Shown here piece by piece: positions 16,631-26,500 of a stretch of 58,178 bases of DNA. Where the stretch lies: assembly GCA_017399145.1 (NCBI GenBank), contig JAFQEG010000012.1:1-58178 (forward strand). The letters run 5' to 3'. Position numbers and translations under genes: made by a program. The notes beneath the pieces were generated by a model. It was not told the origin of the DNA. It searched no databases and saw nothing but the letters and a program-made list of their open reading frames with translations. Numbering within the stretch: position 1 is the stretch's first letter; each line of letters opens with the position of its first letter. The DNA is from Clostridia bacterium. GTDB taxonomy: Bacteria; Bacillota; Clostridia; Oscillospirales; CAG-272.

Positions 16631-16680
16631 CAAAAAGCAAGGAGTTAGCTGTTATATACTGCGAGCTTCTTGCTTTTTTT
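16631..16680 (+). terminator. terminator-like hairpin after the capsid gene
   Basis: AAAAAGCAAG (16632-16641) pairs with CTTGCTTTTT (16669-16678) around a 27-nt internal segment and is followed by more T residues. It lies 40 nt after the capsid stop and 20 nt before the next gene, so termination is probably partial. Confidence 0.7.
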
Positions 16681-16698
16681 AGAATAGGAGATGAAAAA

Positions 16699-17334
16699 AT
16701 GAAGCTAGGAGAAATTAAGCTAGAGACCCTTATGATGATATGTCCCGGGGAGCAGTTTGAGTATGATACTGACACGCTTAAGGATAAGCTTTTTGACTTG
16801 CGACAAAACCCTAATTTTAGTGACTTTTTGGCAAGCATGCCGTCTGCAATAAACCGTTGCTTTGCTTCCTTAGAGCAAAAGGGAATAATACCAACTAAGC
16901 AAGTGGAATTAACCAAAGAAAAAGCCTCGCTTGTTGGTGGAAGGCAAAGGTATTTGCTAAGCGAAATTATTACGGATTTTGGAAGCGTTGACAGGGTGGC
17001 ACATTACTCAAGCAACGAATATACAGAGGCTTGCGATTATTCCTTTGAGAGTGCAGATGTGCTATTGCTCGAGGACATAAGTGGCACATACGTTGTAATT
17101 TACACTCCAAAAATAGAGAGAGTCCATTTAATAACAAGCGAGGAAAAGGAAATAGCCTTGCCACACGATATATGCAGTATTATTCCGTACTTTGTTAAAA
17201 GCGAGATACTTCGCAGCGAATCACCTGACGAGGCATCTATTGCAAGGAATATATACGAGCAGATGGCAGGGGAGCTTATTACCCACAAGGACTCTTATCA
17301 AGCAAGCGTTAAGAACACATACAGAATTGATTGA
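16699..17334 (+). CDS. head-tail adaptor-like protein
   Basis: A 211-aa protein. The C-terminal half (IALPHDICSIIPYFVKSEIL ... DEASIARNIYEQMAGEL) reads like the end of the ring-forming adaptors of short-tailed phages, where a Leu-Pro turn precedes helices that close on the portal. It lies between capsid and tail-nozzle genes, the usual place for such an adaptor. The family is inferred from position and helix pattern. Confidence 0.5.
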   Translation: MKLGEIKLETLMMICPGEQFEYDTDTLKDKLFDLRQNPNFSDFLASMPSAINRCFASLEQKGIIPTKQVELTKEKASLVGGRQRYLLSEIITDFGSVDRVAHYSSNEYTEACDYSFESADVLLLEDISGTYVVIYTPKIERVHLITSEEKEIALPHDICSIIPYFVKSEILRSESPDEASIARNIYEQMAGELITHKDSYQASVKNTYRID

Positions 17335-17348
17335 TTTGAGGTGAAATT

Positions 17349-20303
17349 ATGAGAATTAATCAATCCTATGCAAAAAAACAAAAAATCTATACTTTAGATA
17401 CCATAAAAGGAGTTGACACAACCTCACTCCCATTAAAGGTTAAGAAAAACAGGGCAAGCTACATGCTCAACATGATAAACGAGGGTGGGGTCAATCGGAA
17501 GAGAAACGGCTGGAAGGAAATATGCCGGCTTGAGGATGAAAACGACAAACCCTTAAGGATTAATGGCATATATGAGTATAGGGAATATACCGACGAGGGT
17601 GAGACAACAAGCCTAGTGGTGCATGCAGGGAAGAGTTTTTATAAATGTAATACGGATTTTTCTGTGTGCAACAAAATAGGCATACAGGGTGCATGCACAG
17701 TCAAGGACCAAAGAAGCCAGGGCTTCTTCAAAAATAAAAAGCTATGGATAGTTGGTGCAGGTGATTATCTTGTGTATGACGGCAAGAAAATAATGGCTGT
17801 TAAGAACAGTGAGCACGCCTACATTCCAACCACCTCAATTGGTATAACGGACAGAGATAACGGTGCTAACTCAACCTCATTTGAGGGAGTCAACCTGTTT
17901 ACTAAGAGGAGAAAAAACAAGCTTGTAGGTAGTGGAACAGGAACAAGCTTTTATCTTGATGGAAAAATAAATCTAGACGACATCGTTGAAGTGAAAGCAG
18001 AAATGGAGCTCGGGGGAGAGGATACAAATCAAGATAATTTAGCAAAGACGAGATACTATTTTGAAAACGACTCAGTTTTGTTAGGAAGTATAGACGCAAT
18101 TATATCCAGCACCGAGCAAGACGATTTAAGCGCATTGAATGGATTGTTAACAGTTAACGGAGTGAGTGGCGAATATAAATCATCAGAAATTAAAATAGTG
18201 CTCAAAAAGCCGGTTATAGTAGAAAGACTAGAAGTAACTCCTTACAGTGGCAAAAAGCTTCCAACTTTTTGTTTTGTAAAAACCAATGGCGAGCGCATAA
18301 TTGTAGACGATTACACAGATACGACAGTTGGTATAACTATTTCACAAATTAATAAAAATGCTATAAGTGAAATCTATGTGTACTCAAGAAAACCGAGTGA
18401 CAATTTAACAACAAACGACGATAATCTTAAATTGGGAAAAATGCAAATTCAAGGCACTAAGCTCTACACAGGAAATGTGTCTTTGGAATATTTTCTGGAA
18501 AAAAGTCCTTCATTGTCAAATCAATCCAAGTCAACCACGCCAGTGGTTAGAAACGAGGATGGCGAAGAGGTAAAGCTATATGAGTACAACGTAGATTTGA
18601 TTGCATATAGCTTCGAAAATAGAGGCAAAGGAGAAGTGCACTTTGGCAGTCCAATACCTAGCGCAACACTTGGCGAGGATAATATCGAGGTAACCTATAC
18701 TGCAGATTACGAGCAAGCGGACGTCTGCCTTAATTGTGTCTGCGAGCATTCTGTTAGTGCAGGAGAAAGCGTTTTGTTTGTTGGTAAGGATAACCTTGTG
18801 TACTTTGGCACGGTTGGTAAGGATTACGGCTACATTGCAGATAACTGCTATATCGCTTTAGGCAGTGATAAAGAGAGTATTACTTCCTTGGCATCCTCGC
18901 AAGAGGGGGTATGTGCCTTTAAGCGAAGTGAAAGCTATTTAGTTGATATCGACGCAAAGGGCTCTGACGAGGACGGTGTTGTTCTTGTACCATCGGTCAA
19001 GAGATATTACCAGGATTTCGGGTGCGAGGGACACTTTACTCAAGCAAGCTTAAATGGAGATTTACTTGCATTTACAAGCACCGGTGTAATGGGCGTTGCC
19101 TCAAGCTCAAATATAGGCTTTTATTTAAGAAGTGACACTATACAAGAGGACTTGAAGAAGTATAGTGCCGAGCAAGTCAAAAATGGGTTTGCTTGCGTGC
19201 ATGACGGCAGATATTACTTATTTATCGAGGGTAAGGTTTATATTGCCGACTCAAGGTTTAAGTGCTACGAAAGCAATCGTCTTGATACTAGCTTTAGCTA
19301 TGAATGGTGGGTATGGGACAATTGCCCCGGGACTTGTGCTTTGTCCCTTGATAGTAAATTAATCATCGGCAAGGAAAATGGTGCAGTAGCGATTTTCGGG
19401 CAGGAATATAGCGATAGGTCGAGCGTTAAGGTCAAGGAAGGAGAGCTTGTTTACAATAATGGGCTTTTCACCTTCTCGCCAACAATAGGCGCTTACTCGG
19501 TTACTGTTGAAAACGGAGACGAGGTAAGCATTTCGGGTGCACTTGAGATAATAAGTAAGTCAAAGACGTGCCAATATGAGGGAGAATATCTTTTAATTGA
19601 TACCAATGCAGGGGATATCTACAGAAACACAGACAAGGACCCTACAAGTTGGGAAAGCAGACTATATTTAGGCATGAGGCTTGTCTTATACAACGAGGAA
19701 AGCTATCTTGAGTGCCCTGTTGAAATTGTAGGAATAACAGAGGACTATAAGCTTAAAGCGACTTGTCTATCGAGAATTAAGATAGATACTACAAGGACCT
19801 ATGATTTGTGCGCACAGGCGACAAAATACACAGTAACAGAGGCAAGAGGCGCTCAAGGTAAGCTATGTGACAAATACGGAAATTTAGTAGAATTTAGAGC
19901 TTATGAGAGCATAAGCGCAACAATTGAAAGAAACAAGAGCGTAAGCTGTGAATTTCACACTGCAATGGTTGATTTTGGTACAAATATATATACTAAAACA
20001 TTACAAAAAATTGTAGTGGTGCCAACTGCTGATACAGCAGGTGAAATAGAGCTTGGCTATGAGACAAACAGGAGCATCGAGTACAAAAAAAGGCAAGTAG
20101 GAGAAGGGCTTGACTTTGACGAGCTTGATTTTAATAGCTTTTCCTTTGACTCAAGCTTTGTAAAGAGCTATATTAAAAGGGTTTTTGAAAGGAATTTTAA
20201 CTATATTGTTTTTCGCTTTGCTTCCCATAGCAATAAGCCGTTTGGCATCCAAGAAATGAGCTGCAGCTACATTATCAACAACGAATTGAGAGGAGATAGA
20301 TAA
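17349..20303 (+). CDS. tail nozzle/DNA-stabilisation-like protein
   Basis: A 984-aa, beta-rich protein. The N terminus (residues ~15-60: TIKGVDTTSLPLKVKKNRAS ... NMINEGGVNRKRNGWK) follows the pattern of P22 gp10/T7 gp12-type nozzle proteins: a short gene-specific start, a list of measured positions, then a Gly-rich turn before RNGW. Repeated beta segments follow, consistent with a propeller-like ring. It probably plugs the portal and carries the fibres. It overlaps the next gene by 1 nt (TAATG). It could be a generic tail protein instead. Confidence 0.55.
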   Translation: MRINQSYAKKQKIYTLDTIKGVDTTSLPLKVKKNRASYMLNMINEGGVNRKRNGWKEICRLEDENDKPLRINGIYEYREYTDEGETTSLVVHAGKSFYKCNTDFSVCNKIGIQGACTVKDQRSQGFFKNKKLWIVGAGDYLVYDGKKIMAVKNSEHAYIPTTSIGITDRDNGANSTSFEGVNLFTKRRKNKLVGSGTGTSFYLDGKINLDDIVEVKAEMELGGEDTNQDNLAKTRYYFENDSVLLGSIDAIISSTEQDDLSALNGLLTVNGVSGEYKSSEIKIVLKKPVIVERLEVTPYSGKKLPTFCFVKTNGERIIVDDYTDTTVGITISQINKNAISEIYVYSRKPSDNLTTNDDNLKLGKMQIQGTKLYTGNVSLEYFLEKSPSLSNQSKSTTPVVRNEDGEEVKLYEYNVDLIAYSFENRGKGEVHFGSPIPSATLGEDNIEVTYTADYEQADVCLNCVCEHSVSAGESVLFVGKDNLVYFGTVGKDYGYIADNCYIALGSDKESITSLASSQEGVCAFKRSESYLVDIDAKGSDEDGVVLVPSVKRYYQDFGCEGHFTQASLNGDLLAFTSTGVMGVASSSNIGFYLRSDTIQEDLKKYSAEQVKNGFACVHDGRYYLFIEGKVYIADSRFKCYESNRLDTSFSYEWWVWDNCPGTCALSLDSKLIIGKENGAVAIFGQEYSDRSSVKVKEGELVYNNGLFTFSPTIGAYSVTVENGDEVSISGALEIISKSKTCQYEGEYLLIDTNAGDIYRNTDKDPTSWESRLYLGMRLVLYNEESYLECPVEIVGITEDYKLKATCLSRIKIDTTRTYDLCAQATKYTVTEARGAQGKLCDKYGNLVEFRAYESISATIERNKSVSCEFHTAMVDFGTNIYTKTLQKIVVVPTADTAGEIELGYETNRSIEYKKRQVGEGLDFDELDFNSFSFDSSFVKSYIKRVFERNFNYIVFRFASHSNKPFGIQEMSCSYIINNELRGDR

Positions 20304-21376
20304 TGGACTACAAAATAACCGACGAAACTTTAAATAAAATACTACTCTCGTCCCCTTCTGCCTTGCCTCTTTCCCCTAAGGAGGCAGGGATGAAGGGCGA
20401 GAGGACTAAAGCCTTCTTTTACGCCTTTATTAAGCTACTAGTTGATGCAATCAATGAAAGCTTAGATTCTGTAAAGAAGGATTACGACACAATTCCTACT
20501 CAAATAAACCAACACAACAAAAAGGAAGAAGGGGTGCATCCGTTTATTATCAATTTAATAAGCACTCTTAGTGGAAGAGTTGAGGACGTTGAGTTTAAGG
20601 ACAAGGAGCTAGGAAATGCAATGCAGGGCTACGTTGACACCCACAATGCAAGGGAAGAAGGGGTGCATCCATTCTTGCAAGCAATGATTGAGGCTGCAAG
20701 CGACGTGGCAAGCAAGGCGTACAATTTGGCGCTTGGTAGGTCTAAGATATATCCTTTGTATGGAATTGATGAGCTGATTACAGCCTTATCTAGCGAGGAA
20801 TACAATCTAGGAGATACCTTTATTTTTGCAGGTGAGGGTATTCCGGATTTAGTTCTATTCGAAAAGGGTGTAGATAAGCAAGAGAACGACATCGATATTG
20901 AGCAAGGTTTATCAGAGGACAAGGAGCTTGAGCCTGGTGCTACTTACTTTGCTTATGGTAATAGATTAGTAAGCCAGGAAAGTGGCTACGACCACTCCAA
21001 GCTTGCGCTAAAGACCGAGCTTGAGGCACTAGCTTCCGAGGTTGCGCTGAAGGAATACGCAAAGGTTGTTAAGACAGAAACGAAAGAAACGGTTACCCTG
21101 GCAAACAAAACTGAATTTAATTTGGGTCTAAGGACAAGTGTAATTGTTACTTTGCCCGAGATAGTTGACAATGACTTTGAGGCAATAGTCAATTTTCGTT
21201 CAGGTACAGTGGCAACAAGCTTTGATGCACCTACTGAGCTTGTTTTCTGCCAGGACGACTGTAACGATGGGCACTTCTATCCTTATAGCAATAGAATCTA
21301 TGAAATCAACATAAAAAGTGTTGGTGGTGTGCTTGTTGCAAGAGTAGGTGGTGCAGATTATGAGGTGGTTGAGTGA
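20303..21376 (+). CDS. tail fibre or head-fibre-like structural protein
   Basis: A 357-aa protein with two copies of a short repeat, HNKKEEGVHPF near residues 72-82 and HNAREEGVHPF near 113-123, each followed by a helix. This His/Gly/Val/Pro signature recurs in phage fibre and collar proteins as a trimer-linking element. The C-terminal part (about 250-357) looks like a compact beta domain with mention of DDCNDGHFYPYSNRIYEI. It overlaps the next gene by 4 nt (GTGA). The precise location on the virion is unknown. Confidence 0.55.
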   Translation: MDYKITDETLNKILLSSPSALPLSPKEAGMKGERTKAFFYAFIKLLVDAINESLDSVKKDYDTIPTQINQHNKKEEGVHPFIINLISTLSGRVEDVEFKDKELGNAMQGYVDTHNAREEGVHPFLQAMIEAASDVASKAYNLALGRSKIYPLYGIDELITALSSEEYNLGDTFIFAGEGIPDLVLFEKGVDKQENDIDIEQGLSEDKELEPGATYFAYGNRLVSQESGYDHSKLALKTELEALASEVALKEYAKVVKTETKETVTLANKTEFNLGLRTSVIVTLPEIVDNDFEAIVNFRSGTVATSFDAPTELVFCQDDCNDGHFYPYSNRIYEINIKSVGGVLVARVGGADYEVVE

Positions 21377-23355
21377 GATACTTCGAGGAGCACAGGAGAA
21401 AGCTTATAAAAAGTAAAAAAATGATAGGTGCACCCTCAACAGTAAGTGCTAGCGAGGGCGAGGAGCTAAGGCTGAGAAATTGTAGTGGAGAGATTGTTAG
21501 CTTGAGTCTTGAGGGCAATACAGTGCAAGATGGAACGCCTGAATTTGTACCCAGCAGTACGGAGCAAGTATCCGAGACATATACAGAAAGCTTTGTACCC
21601 ATAACGCAGGCAGACGGATTGTTGAAGGGCTTTGACGAGGAATATGCCTCTCTTTATACAGATAGTTATCCTATTGATATTTTCAGCAAGTTCCCGTCTA
21701 ATGCAGACAGTATAACCCTTACCCTTGAGCCTGTTGGATTAACAAAATTTGCAGGCTTGACTGTCGCTATATCCAGCACATGGTCAGCAAACCCAAGCGA
21801 TTACAAAAACCTTTATTCATGTAGCAGTATAGATGCAGGTGTAACAGAGAATTATAGTGATATAACGATTAATAAGGCTGACTACCCTAATGGAATTTAT
21901 ATTAGCATAGGAGACACTTTGACTAGGCTTACAAGCACAACCGAGCAGATATGCAAGGAGTGGTGGAAGGTACTTACTATCATCGCAACAACGGTTGTAG
22001 TAACAAGCATCACAACACCTGCAACTATTATTCCTGCACCTATAATCAATGCCGGCGATGGAGGATTGGATGTTGAGTTGAGTGGTGTGAATTTATTTGA
22101 CAATTCGACAAGAATATTTGCACAAATTTCAACTTTTGAGAGCACCGATACTGGCTTCAATGTAATTTCAAATGTTAAAAATAATGTTGCTTATGTTGTA
22201 TTGCAGAAGATAGAAGCAGAGGCAGGAAAGAAGTATTTTATAGATTTTGACTGTGCATTTTTTAATTCAGCTCCTACTTCAGTAAGACCAAATGAATTAC
22301 ATATAAGAGCTTCCAACAATGAAGGTGTGAGTACGACCGGAGACAAACTCATTGCTTATCCAAAGTTAGGCACAAGTGAGCAGACAACACACAAACGTTT
22401 TAGTATAACAATGCCAAGTGGATACAAATACCTTAAATTGTTGTTTTATTGTTCAGTTATCTCCACAACACTTGTTGATTACAAAGCAGTTTTTACAAAT
22501 TTCATTGTTTCCAAAGACGAAGAAAAACCTTATCAGCCATATTTCGCTCCTGTAACAGTAAACATTCCAAGTGAAGTTACACTCACAGACGGAACTGTTG
22601 TGCCATTGAGATTTGCAAAAGTAAGCAAAGCAGATTATATGCTTGTCGATAAGTTAAATAATTCGGTTAAATATGTGCGTAATATTGGCTACATAAAATC
22701 TCCAAAAGGCACATATGCGTATAAGTATAACAATATGAATGGTGTACAATGTGCTAATTCGTTAGAGCAACAATTAAACAGAGCAAAAGGGAAATGTACT
22801 CATTCTCGTAGAGTAGGAGATTTTTACACGGAAAATTCAATTTGGGTTGGGGTTAGCAGTAGTAAAAATGTTTATTGGGTTGGAATATTTGATGTTTTAG
22901 GCATAACCACGGTTGAAGAATTTAATGCTTGGGTTAATGAGCAAGAGGCAAATGGCACACCTGTTGAATTGTTGTACGAATTAAACACACCAATCGAATA
23001 CGACCTAACAGACACTGACCTTGGTAAGCAGTTGCTTGCACTAGCTATTCCTTATGGCAATGATGGAATAATTACGTTCGACAGTGATGGCTTGTTGCCT
23101 AGTGCAGTTAAATGTGAGTATGAAACTATTGACGACACTCTTGAGGACAAGCTGTCCTTGACTATCTTCTATAAGGACACAGAGGGGAACGAGCTTGCGC
23201 CTAGCCAGGTGCACCTATTAAGAAAGGACACGTCGTTTAGCGTTGTGCCAATAGATATTCCTGGCTATATGAGTATGGGTAGCTATGAGGGTGTAATTAA
23301 GGAAGATACTGAAATTACGATTGAGTTTTTAGGAGGAAGTAATGAAAGCGTATAA
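21373..23355 (+). CDS. tail fibre/receptor-binding-like protein with MucBP-like C terminus
   Basis: A 660-aa protein that starts at GTG 21373. The middle contains NLFDNSTRIFAQI and a beta-sandwich-like stretch (about 225-390) of the kind seen in phage fibre proteins. The last ~60 residues (LTIFYKDTEGNELAPSQVHL ... GYMSMGSYEG) resemble a mucin-binding (MucBP) domain, suggesting binding to host surface glycans or mucus. It is the best candidate for the host-range determinant. It overlaps the next gene by 14 nt. Confidence 0.6.
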   Translation: MRYFEEHRRKLIKSKKMIGAPSTVSASEGEELRLRNCSGEIVSLSLEGNTVQDGTPEFVPSSTEQVSETYTESFVPITQADGLLKGFDEEYASLYTDSYPIDIFSKFPSNADSITLTLEPVGLTKFAGLTVAISSTWSANPSDYKNLYSCSSIDAGVTENYSDITINKADYPNGIYISIGDTLTRLTSTTEQICKEWWKVLTIIATTVVVTSITTPATIIPAPIINAGDGGLDVELSGVNLFDNSTRIFAQISTFESTDTGFNVISNVKNNVAYVVLQKIEAEAGKKYFIDFDCAFFNSAPTSVRPNELHIRASNNEGVSTTGDKLIAYPKLGTSEQTTHKRFSITMPSGYKYLKLLFYCSVISTTLVDYKAVFTNFIVSKDEEKPYQPYFAPVTVNIPSEVTLTDGTVVPLRFAKVSKADYMLVDKLNNSVKYVRNIGYIKSPKGTYAYKYNNMNGVQCANSLEQQLNRAKGKCTHSRRVGDFYTENSIWVGVSSSKNVYWVGIFDVLGITTVEEFNAWVNEQEANGTPVELLYELNTPIEYDLTDTDLGKQLLALAIPYGNDGIITFDSDGLLPSAVKCEYETIDDTLEDKLSLTIFYKDTEGNELAPSQVHLLRKDTSFSVVPIDIPGYMSMGSYEGVIKEDTEITIEFLGGSNESV

Positions 23356-23626
23356 AGACGTTTACAAAAACGAGGGTGGCACTCTTGTGCAAAATACAGA
23401 AAATAAAATTGATTATATCGACGAAACAGGGCAAAAAAGGACTATAACTAACCCCTCTTATAGAGATTTTGAAAGGGTGGAAATGTATCCTTGTCGATAT
23501 ATCAACGACCCACCCGAGTATGACGAGCAAACAGAGGAAGTTTACGAGGAAATAAGCCTTGGTGATTGGCAAGGCAGAGCTTATTGGGAAATAGTTTACA
23601 AAATAAGGAAAAAGGAAGTGATTTAA
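23342..23626 (+). CDS. 94-aa phage protein, unknown
   Basis: ATG 23342 follows AGGAGGAAG and lies inside the end of the fibre gene. The product is small, acidic and rich in Tyr and Glu, with no membrane segment. It ends with TAATG overlap into the next gene. It may be a fibre chaperone by position; no family is recognised. Confidence 0.65.
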   Translation: MKAYKDVYKNEGGTLVQNTENKIDYIDETGQKRTITNPSYRDFERVEMYPCRYINDPPEYDEQTEEVYEEISLGDWQGRAYWEIVYKIRKKEVI

Positions 23627-24186
23627 TGAAAAAGCTATTTAATTCTTTATTGTGTGCATTGATTATTTGCTTGTTTTTTTGCATTTGTGCATCTGCCCAG
23701 GAAGTAAGTGAGCAGACAAGTCCAAACGAGCAAGAGATAGTAGAGGATGCAGAGGGCTTTAATGTCGAGGAATACATAAAGGAAAAAATAATCCCTATTG
23801 CAGTTGGTGTGCTAACGGCAATAGCAGGCCTTCTTGCAACGTTGAGTACCATTATTAAGGCCTTGAAGGGCTTGAAGGACGCAAAGGATTGCTTTAATAA
23901 GGAAGCCGAGGAAAGAAGTGCGCATTTTTCTTATCAAAGCGAGGAGCTGGAGGAAAAAACAGAGGAGCTAAAGGAAATGTGCAAGGATGTACCGAAGCTA
24001 CAGGATGCAGTTGATAACTTAGAGGCAGAGATAAAAAGCTTGCAAGCGAGTACAGCTATTGCAGCTAGGATTTTAGCCCTGGGCTTTAGCTCTAGCAGTG
24101 AGGTTGTAGCCTCGGGCAAGGGTAGGCAAATGAATTTGCTTCTTAAAACCTTAGAGAAGGGAGAGGGCGAAAATGAAGAAGCTTAA
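23626..24186 (+). CDS. exported or membrane phage protein with coiled coil
   Basis: A 186-aa protein from ATG 23626 (AAAGGAAGTG upstream); an upstream in-frame start would run through the previous gene and is rejected. It has a signal-peptide-like N terminus (MKKLFNSLLCALIICLFFCI ... ASA), a second hydrophobic segment around residues 55-80 (IPIAVGVLTAIAGLLATLS) and a long coiled coil from about 85 to 140. Such proteins can be lysis spanins/holins or membrane-facing ejection factors. It overlaps the next gene by 14 nt. Confidence 0.65.
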   Translation: MKKLFNSLLCALIICLFFCICASAQEVSEQTSPNEQEIVEDAEGFNVEEYIKEKIIPIAVGVLTAIAGLLATLSTIIKALKGLKDAKDCFNKEAEERSAHFSYQSEELEEKTEELKEMCKDVPKLQDAVDNLEAEIKSLQASTAIAARILALGFSSSSEVVASGKGRQMNLLLKTLEKGEGENEEA

Positions 24187-24583
24187 GCTTCCACTTTTGT
24201 ATTTACTATCTTTTGTGTGTAGTGTGGGCCCTGTTTTGATATTTTTCTTTATCAATTTGGAAAGGTACACTAAGACGGTACCACAGACAGTAAAGTTAAG
24301 CGCCGGTGGCATTATCGTCCTTATTATTGCGTTTCTTAAGGTAATAGGCAAGCTTAAGTTACCGTCAAGAATGACAGTATTTGCTATTGTGTTTTTGCTC
24401 ACGTATCTTTTAGAGTCAGTGATTAGTGATATCATGATATTATCCTTCCTTGCACTAGTGGGTGAGGTGTTAGATGCGATAGTAAGCATTTTTATTAAAC
24501 GTGAAAAGCAAAAAAACACAGAGGAAAAGACGGCACAAATTACTGCAGACGTAGTAAAAAAGGCACTTAGTGGAAGGGTGTAG
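24173..24583 (+). CDS. small multi-pass membrane protein (holin candidate)
   Basis: A 136-aa protein with about four hydrophobic helices and a charged C-terminal tail (KREKQKNTEEKTAQIT). The size and topology are within the range of phage holins. It lies in a cluster of three consecutive membrane-protein genes with no recognisable endolysin nearby, so a lysis role is only possible. Confidence 0.6.
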   Translation: MKKLKLPLLYLLSFVCSVGPVLIFFFINLERYTKTVPQTVKLSAGGIIVLIIAFLKVIGKLKLPSRMTVFAIVFLLTYLLESVISDIMILSFLALVGEVLDAIVSIFIKREKQKNTEEKTAQITADVVKKALSGRV

Positions 24584-24591
24584 TGTGAATT

Positions 24592-25482
24592 ATGAAGAAA
24601 AATAACTTTACTGAAATATTCTATAAAAACGCAGGATACGTTGTCGTAGTTCTAATATCCTTGGTTTACGTTGCAAGCTCTCTGATTATGATTTCCAAGA
24701 CAGGAAAGAGTGTAGGAGAGATTATTGGCACCGGTGCCCTTAGTATGATTGTGGGCTTGCTTATCAATGGCGTCTTTCGCTCTATTGGTGTACGCAAGGG
24801 TGACGAGGACGAAAGGACAATTGCGACAAATACGCTTCACACTACAACGGTTGAGAGTATTACTCCGTACATAGACAAGCTTGACGATTTTTGTGAGATA
24901 GAAACAAGGAGCACAATTAAAAGCTTAAGGACAAAGATACTTGCAAGGCAAGGGTTAAAATACGAGGACTGCTTTGATAACGAGGGGGTGGCAAGGGCTT
25001 TTCCTTGCCAACTCCCTAAAGAGCCTAAAAAAGAGGAAATAAAAGCCTACAAATGTAAGCTTAAGGCTTATCAAAAAGCCTGTAATCTAAAAATAAAGCC
25101 GTTGCTTGCATCTAATTTAACGTCAGATGGCGCAAGGGCAGAAAACCCCTTTGATTTTGGAAGGAGCAAGAAGCAGTTTACTAATCAGCAAAATGCCTCT
25201 GATATTTTATCAAGGGTTTTAATGGCAGTAATATTCGGCTATTTTGGTGTAACCTTGGCAAGTGAAATAAACGTTGCATCACTTATATGGAATTCACTGC
25301 AGATAATAATGTATGTTTGTGGTGGAGTCGTTCAAATGTACACCTCTTATAGCTGGGTGGTGGACGACTACAGACAGTCAATTATTAAAAAAATTGACGT
25401 ATTGGAAAAATTCAAAATATATGCGGAAAAGGAGCAAGAAAAAAATGTCAGTAGGAAATCAGTTGACGATACAGGACTATGA
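24592..25482 (+). CDS. membrane protein, unknown function
   Basis: A 296-aa protein with two hydrophobic segments near the N terminus (YVVVVLISLVYVASSLIMI and a Gly-rich one about 45-65), a soluble basic middle (residues ~75-195), and two more hydrophobic segments at about 205-260. The start ATG 24592 has no strong ribosome binding site. It overlaps the next gene by 38 nt. The cluster of membrane genes just before the ejection-protein candidate suggests a role in genome delivery or lysis. Confidence 0.6.
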   Translation: MKKNNFTEIFYKNAGYVVVVLISLVYVASSLIMISKTGKSVGEIIGTGALSMIVGLLINGVFRSIGVRKGDEDERTIATNTLHTTTVESITPYIDKLDDFCEIETRSTIKSLRTKILARQGLKYEDCFDNEGVARAFPCQLPKEPKKEEIKAYKCKLKAYQKACNLKIKPLLASNLTSDGARAENPFDFGRSKKQFTNQQNASDILSRVLMAVIFGYFGVTLASEINVASLIWNSLQIIMYVCGGVVQMYTSYSWVVDDYRQSIIKKIDVLEKFKIYAEKEQEKNVSRKSVDDTGL

Positions 25483-26488
25483 GAGCTTTGTAAAGAACTC
25501 TGAAAAAACAAAGAAGGCAAAGGGGAATAAATCGCTTTCAAGCCTTGAAAATCAGCACAATAGGGTCTTATATGACCAATATGTAAGAGAGGCAGAGCTG
25601 GGAAATCAAAAGAAGGTAGCCTTAGAAACAAATGCAGCAAGTAAAAGTCAGTCGTTGAGGGACAATGCAGTATTGACCGAGAAGGCAAAAAGGTACCTGG
25701 AGCAAAAGGCTGTGCTCGAGGGCAACGCAAATTCGGGAATTGCACAAAGCAATCTTATTGACCTTTATTCGCAAAGCGCACAGAATAGAGCAAATATAGG
25801 CGCTAGCTACGACCAAAAGGAAAGCGATTTGTTGCTTGAGTATGACAAGGCTATTAACGAGTCAAAGACAAGTGCTAATCAGAGTCTTTTGGAGTTAGAG
25901 CAAGCTGAGGCACAGCAAAAGGAGCTTGATAGGCAGGAATATGCTGCCTTGCTCAGTCAAAAGCTAACTGAGTATGAGAACAAGGTAGCAAGTGGAGATA
26001 TTGTCGATGCTGACCAAGGATTACAGGACACATACGATAAATACAAGGATTATTTAGATGCTGAAAAGGATTATGAGCTTATTGACAAATATACAAGTGT
26101 ATTAGAAAGAGGGAAAAATAGAGCTAGTATTGCAACGCAAGTAGGATTGAACTTAGATAGCACCTTTTCTATTGACGAAATCTCCGACCAAACCTTCGGA
26201 CAGTGGCATTCGACTGCAGCTAATGCACTCAAGGAGCATTACAAATACGGAACTCTTGACAAGTACGTAGAGGAAAGTGGGGGCAATCCAATTGTAATTG
26301 ACATAGACGGCGACAATAGGAATGAGTATTGGGTGGTTTATGAAAATGGAAAACTTCACATAGTGAATAAAGCAGATGGCAATGTGCCACAAAAGGCTAA
26401 TAATTCAAAAGGCTTTAATTACTTTAAGATGGATAAGAACGGAAATCTGTTCAATGCAGGAACCAAGTATGCTGTAAAGCAAAGCTAA
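25445..26488 (+). CDS. coiled-coil protein preceding the polyvalent protein (internal virion protein candidate)
   Basis: A 347-aa protein from ATG 25445, which has AAGGAGC upstream; a longer frame from 25313 lies inside the preceding gene and is not preferred. Residues ~20-210 are strongly helical and rich in Gln, Ala, Glu and Lys. The C-terminal part contains DIDGDNRNEYWVV, a DxDxDxx-type loop typical of calcium-binding or FG-GAP-like turns. It lies 12 nt before the giant gene, so both probably enter the virion together. Confidence 0.55.
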   Translation: MSVGNQLTIQDYESFVKNSEKTKKAKGNKSLSSLENQHNRVLYDQYVREAELGNQKKVALETNAASKSQSLRDNAVLTEKAKRYLEQKAVLEGNANSGIAQSNLIDLYSQSAQNRANIGASYDQKESDLLLEYDKAINESKTSANQSLLELEQAEAQQKELDRQEYAALLSQKLTEYENKVASGDIVDADQGLQDTYDKYKDYLDAEKDYELIDKYTSVLERGKNRASIATQVGLNLDSTFSIDEISDQTFGQWHSTAANALKEHYKYGTLDKYVEESGGNPIVIDIDGDNRNEYWVVYENGKLHIVNKADGNVPQKANNSKGFNYFKMDKNGNLFNAGTKYAVKQS

Positions 26489-26500
26489 GGAGGAGCAAAA

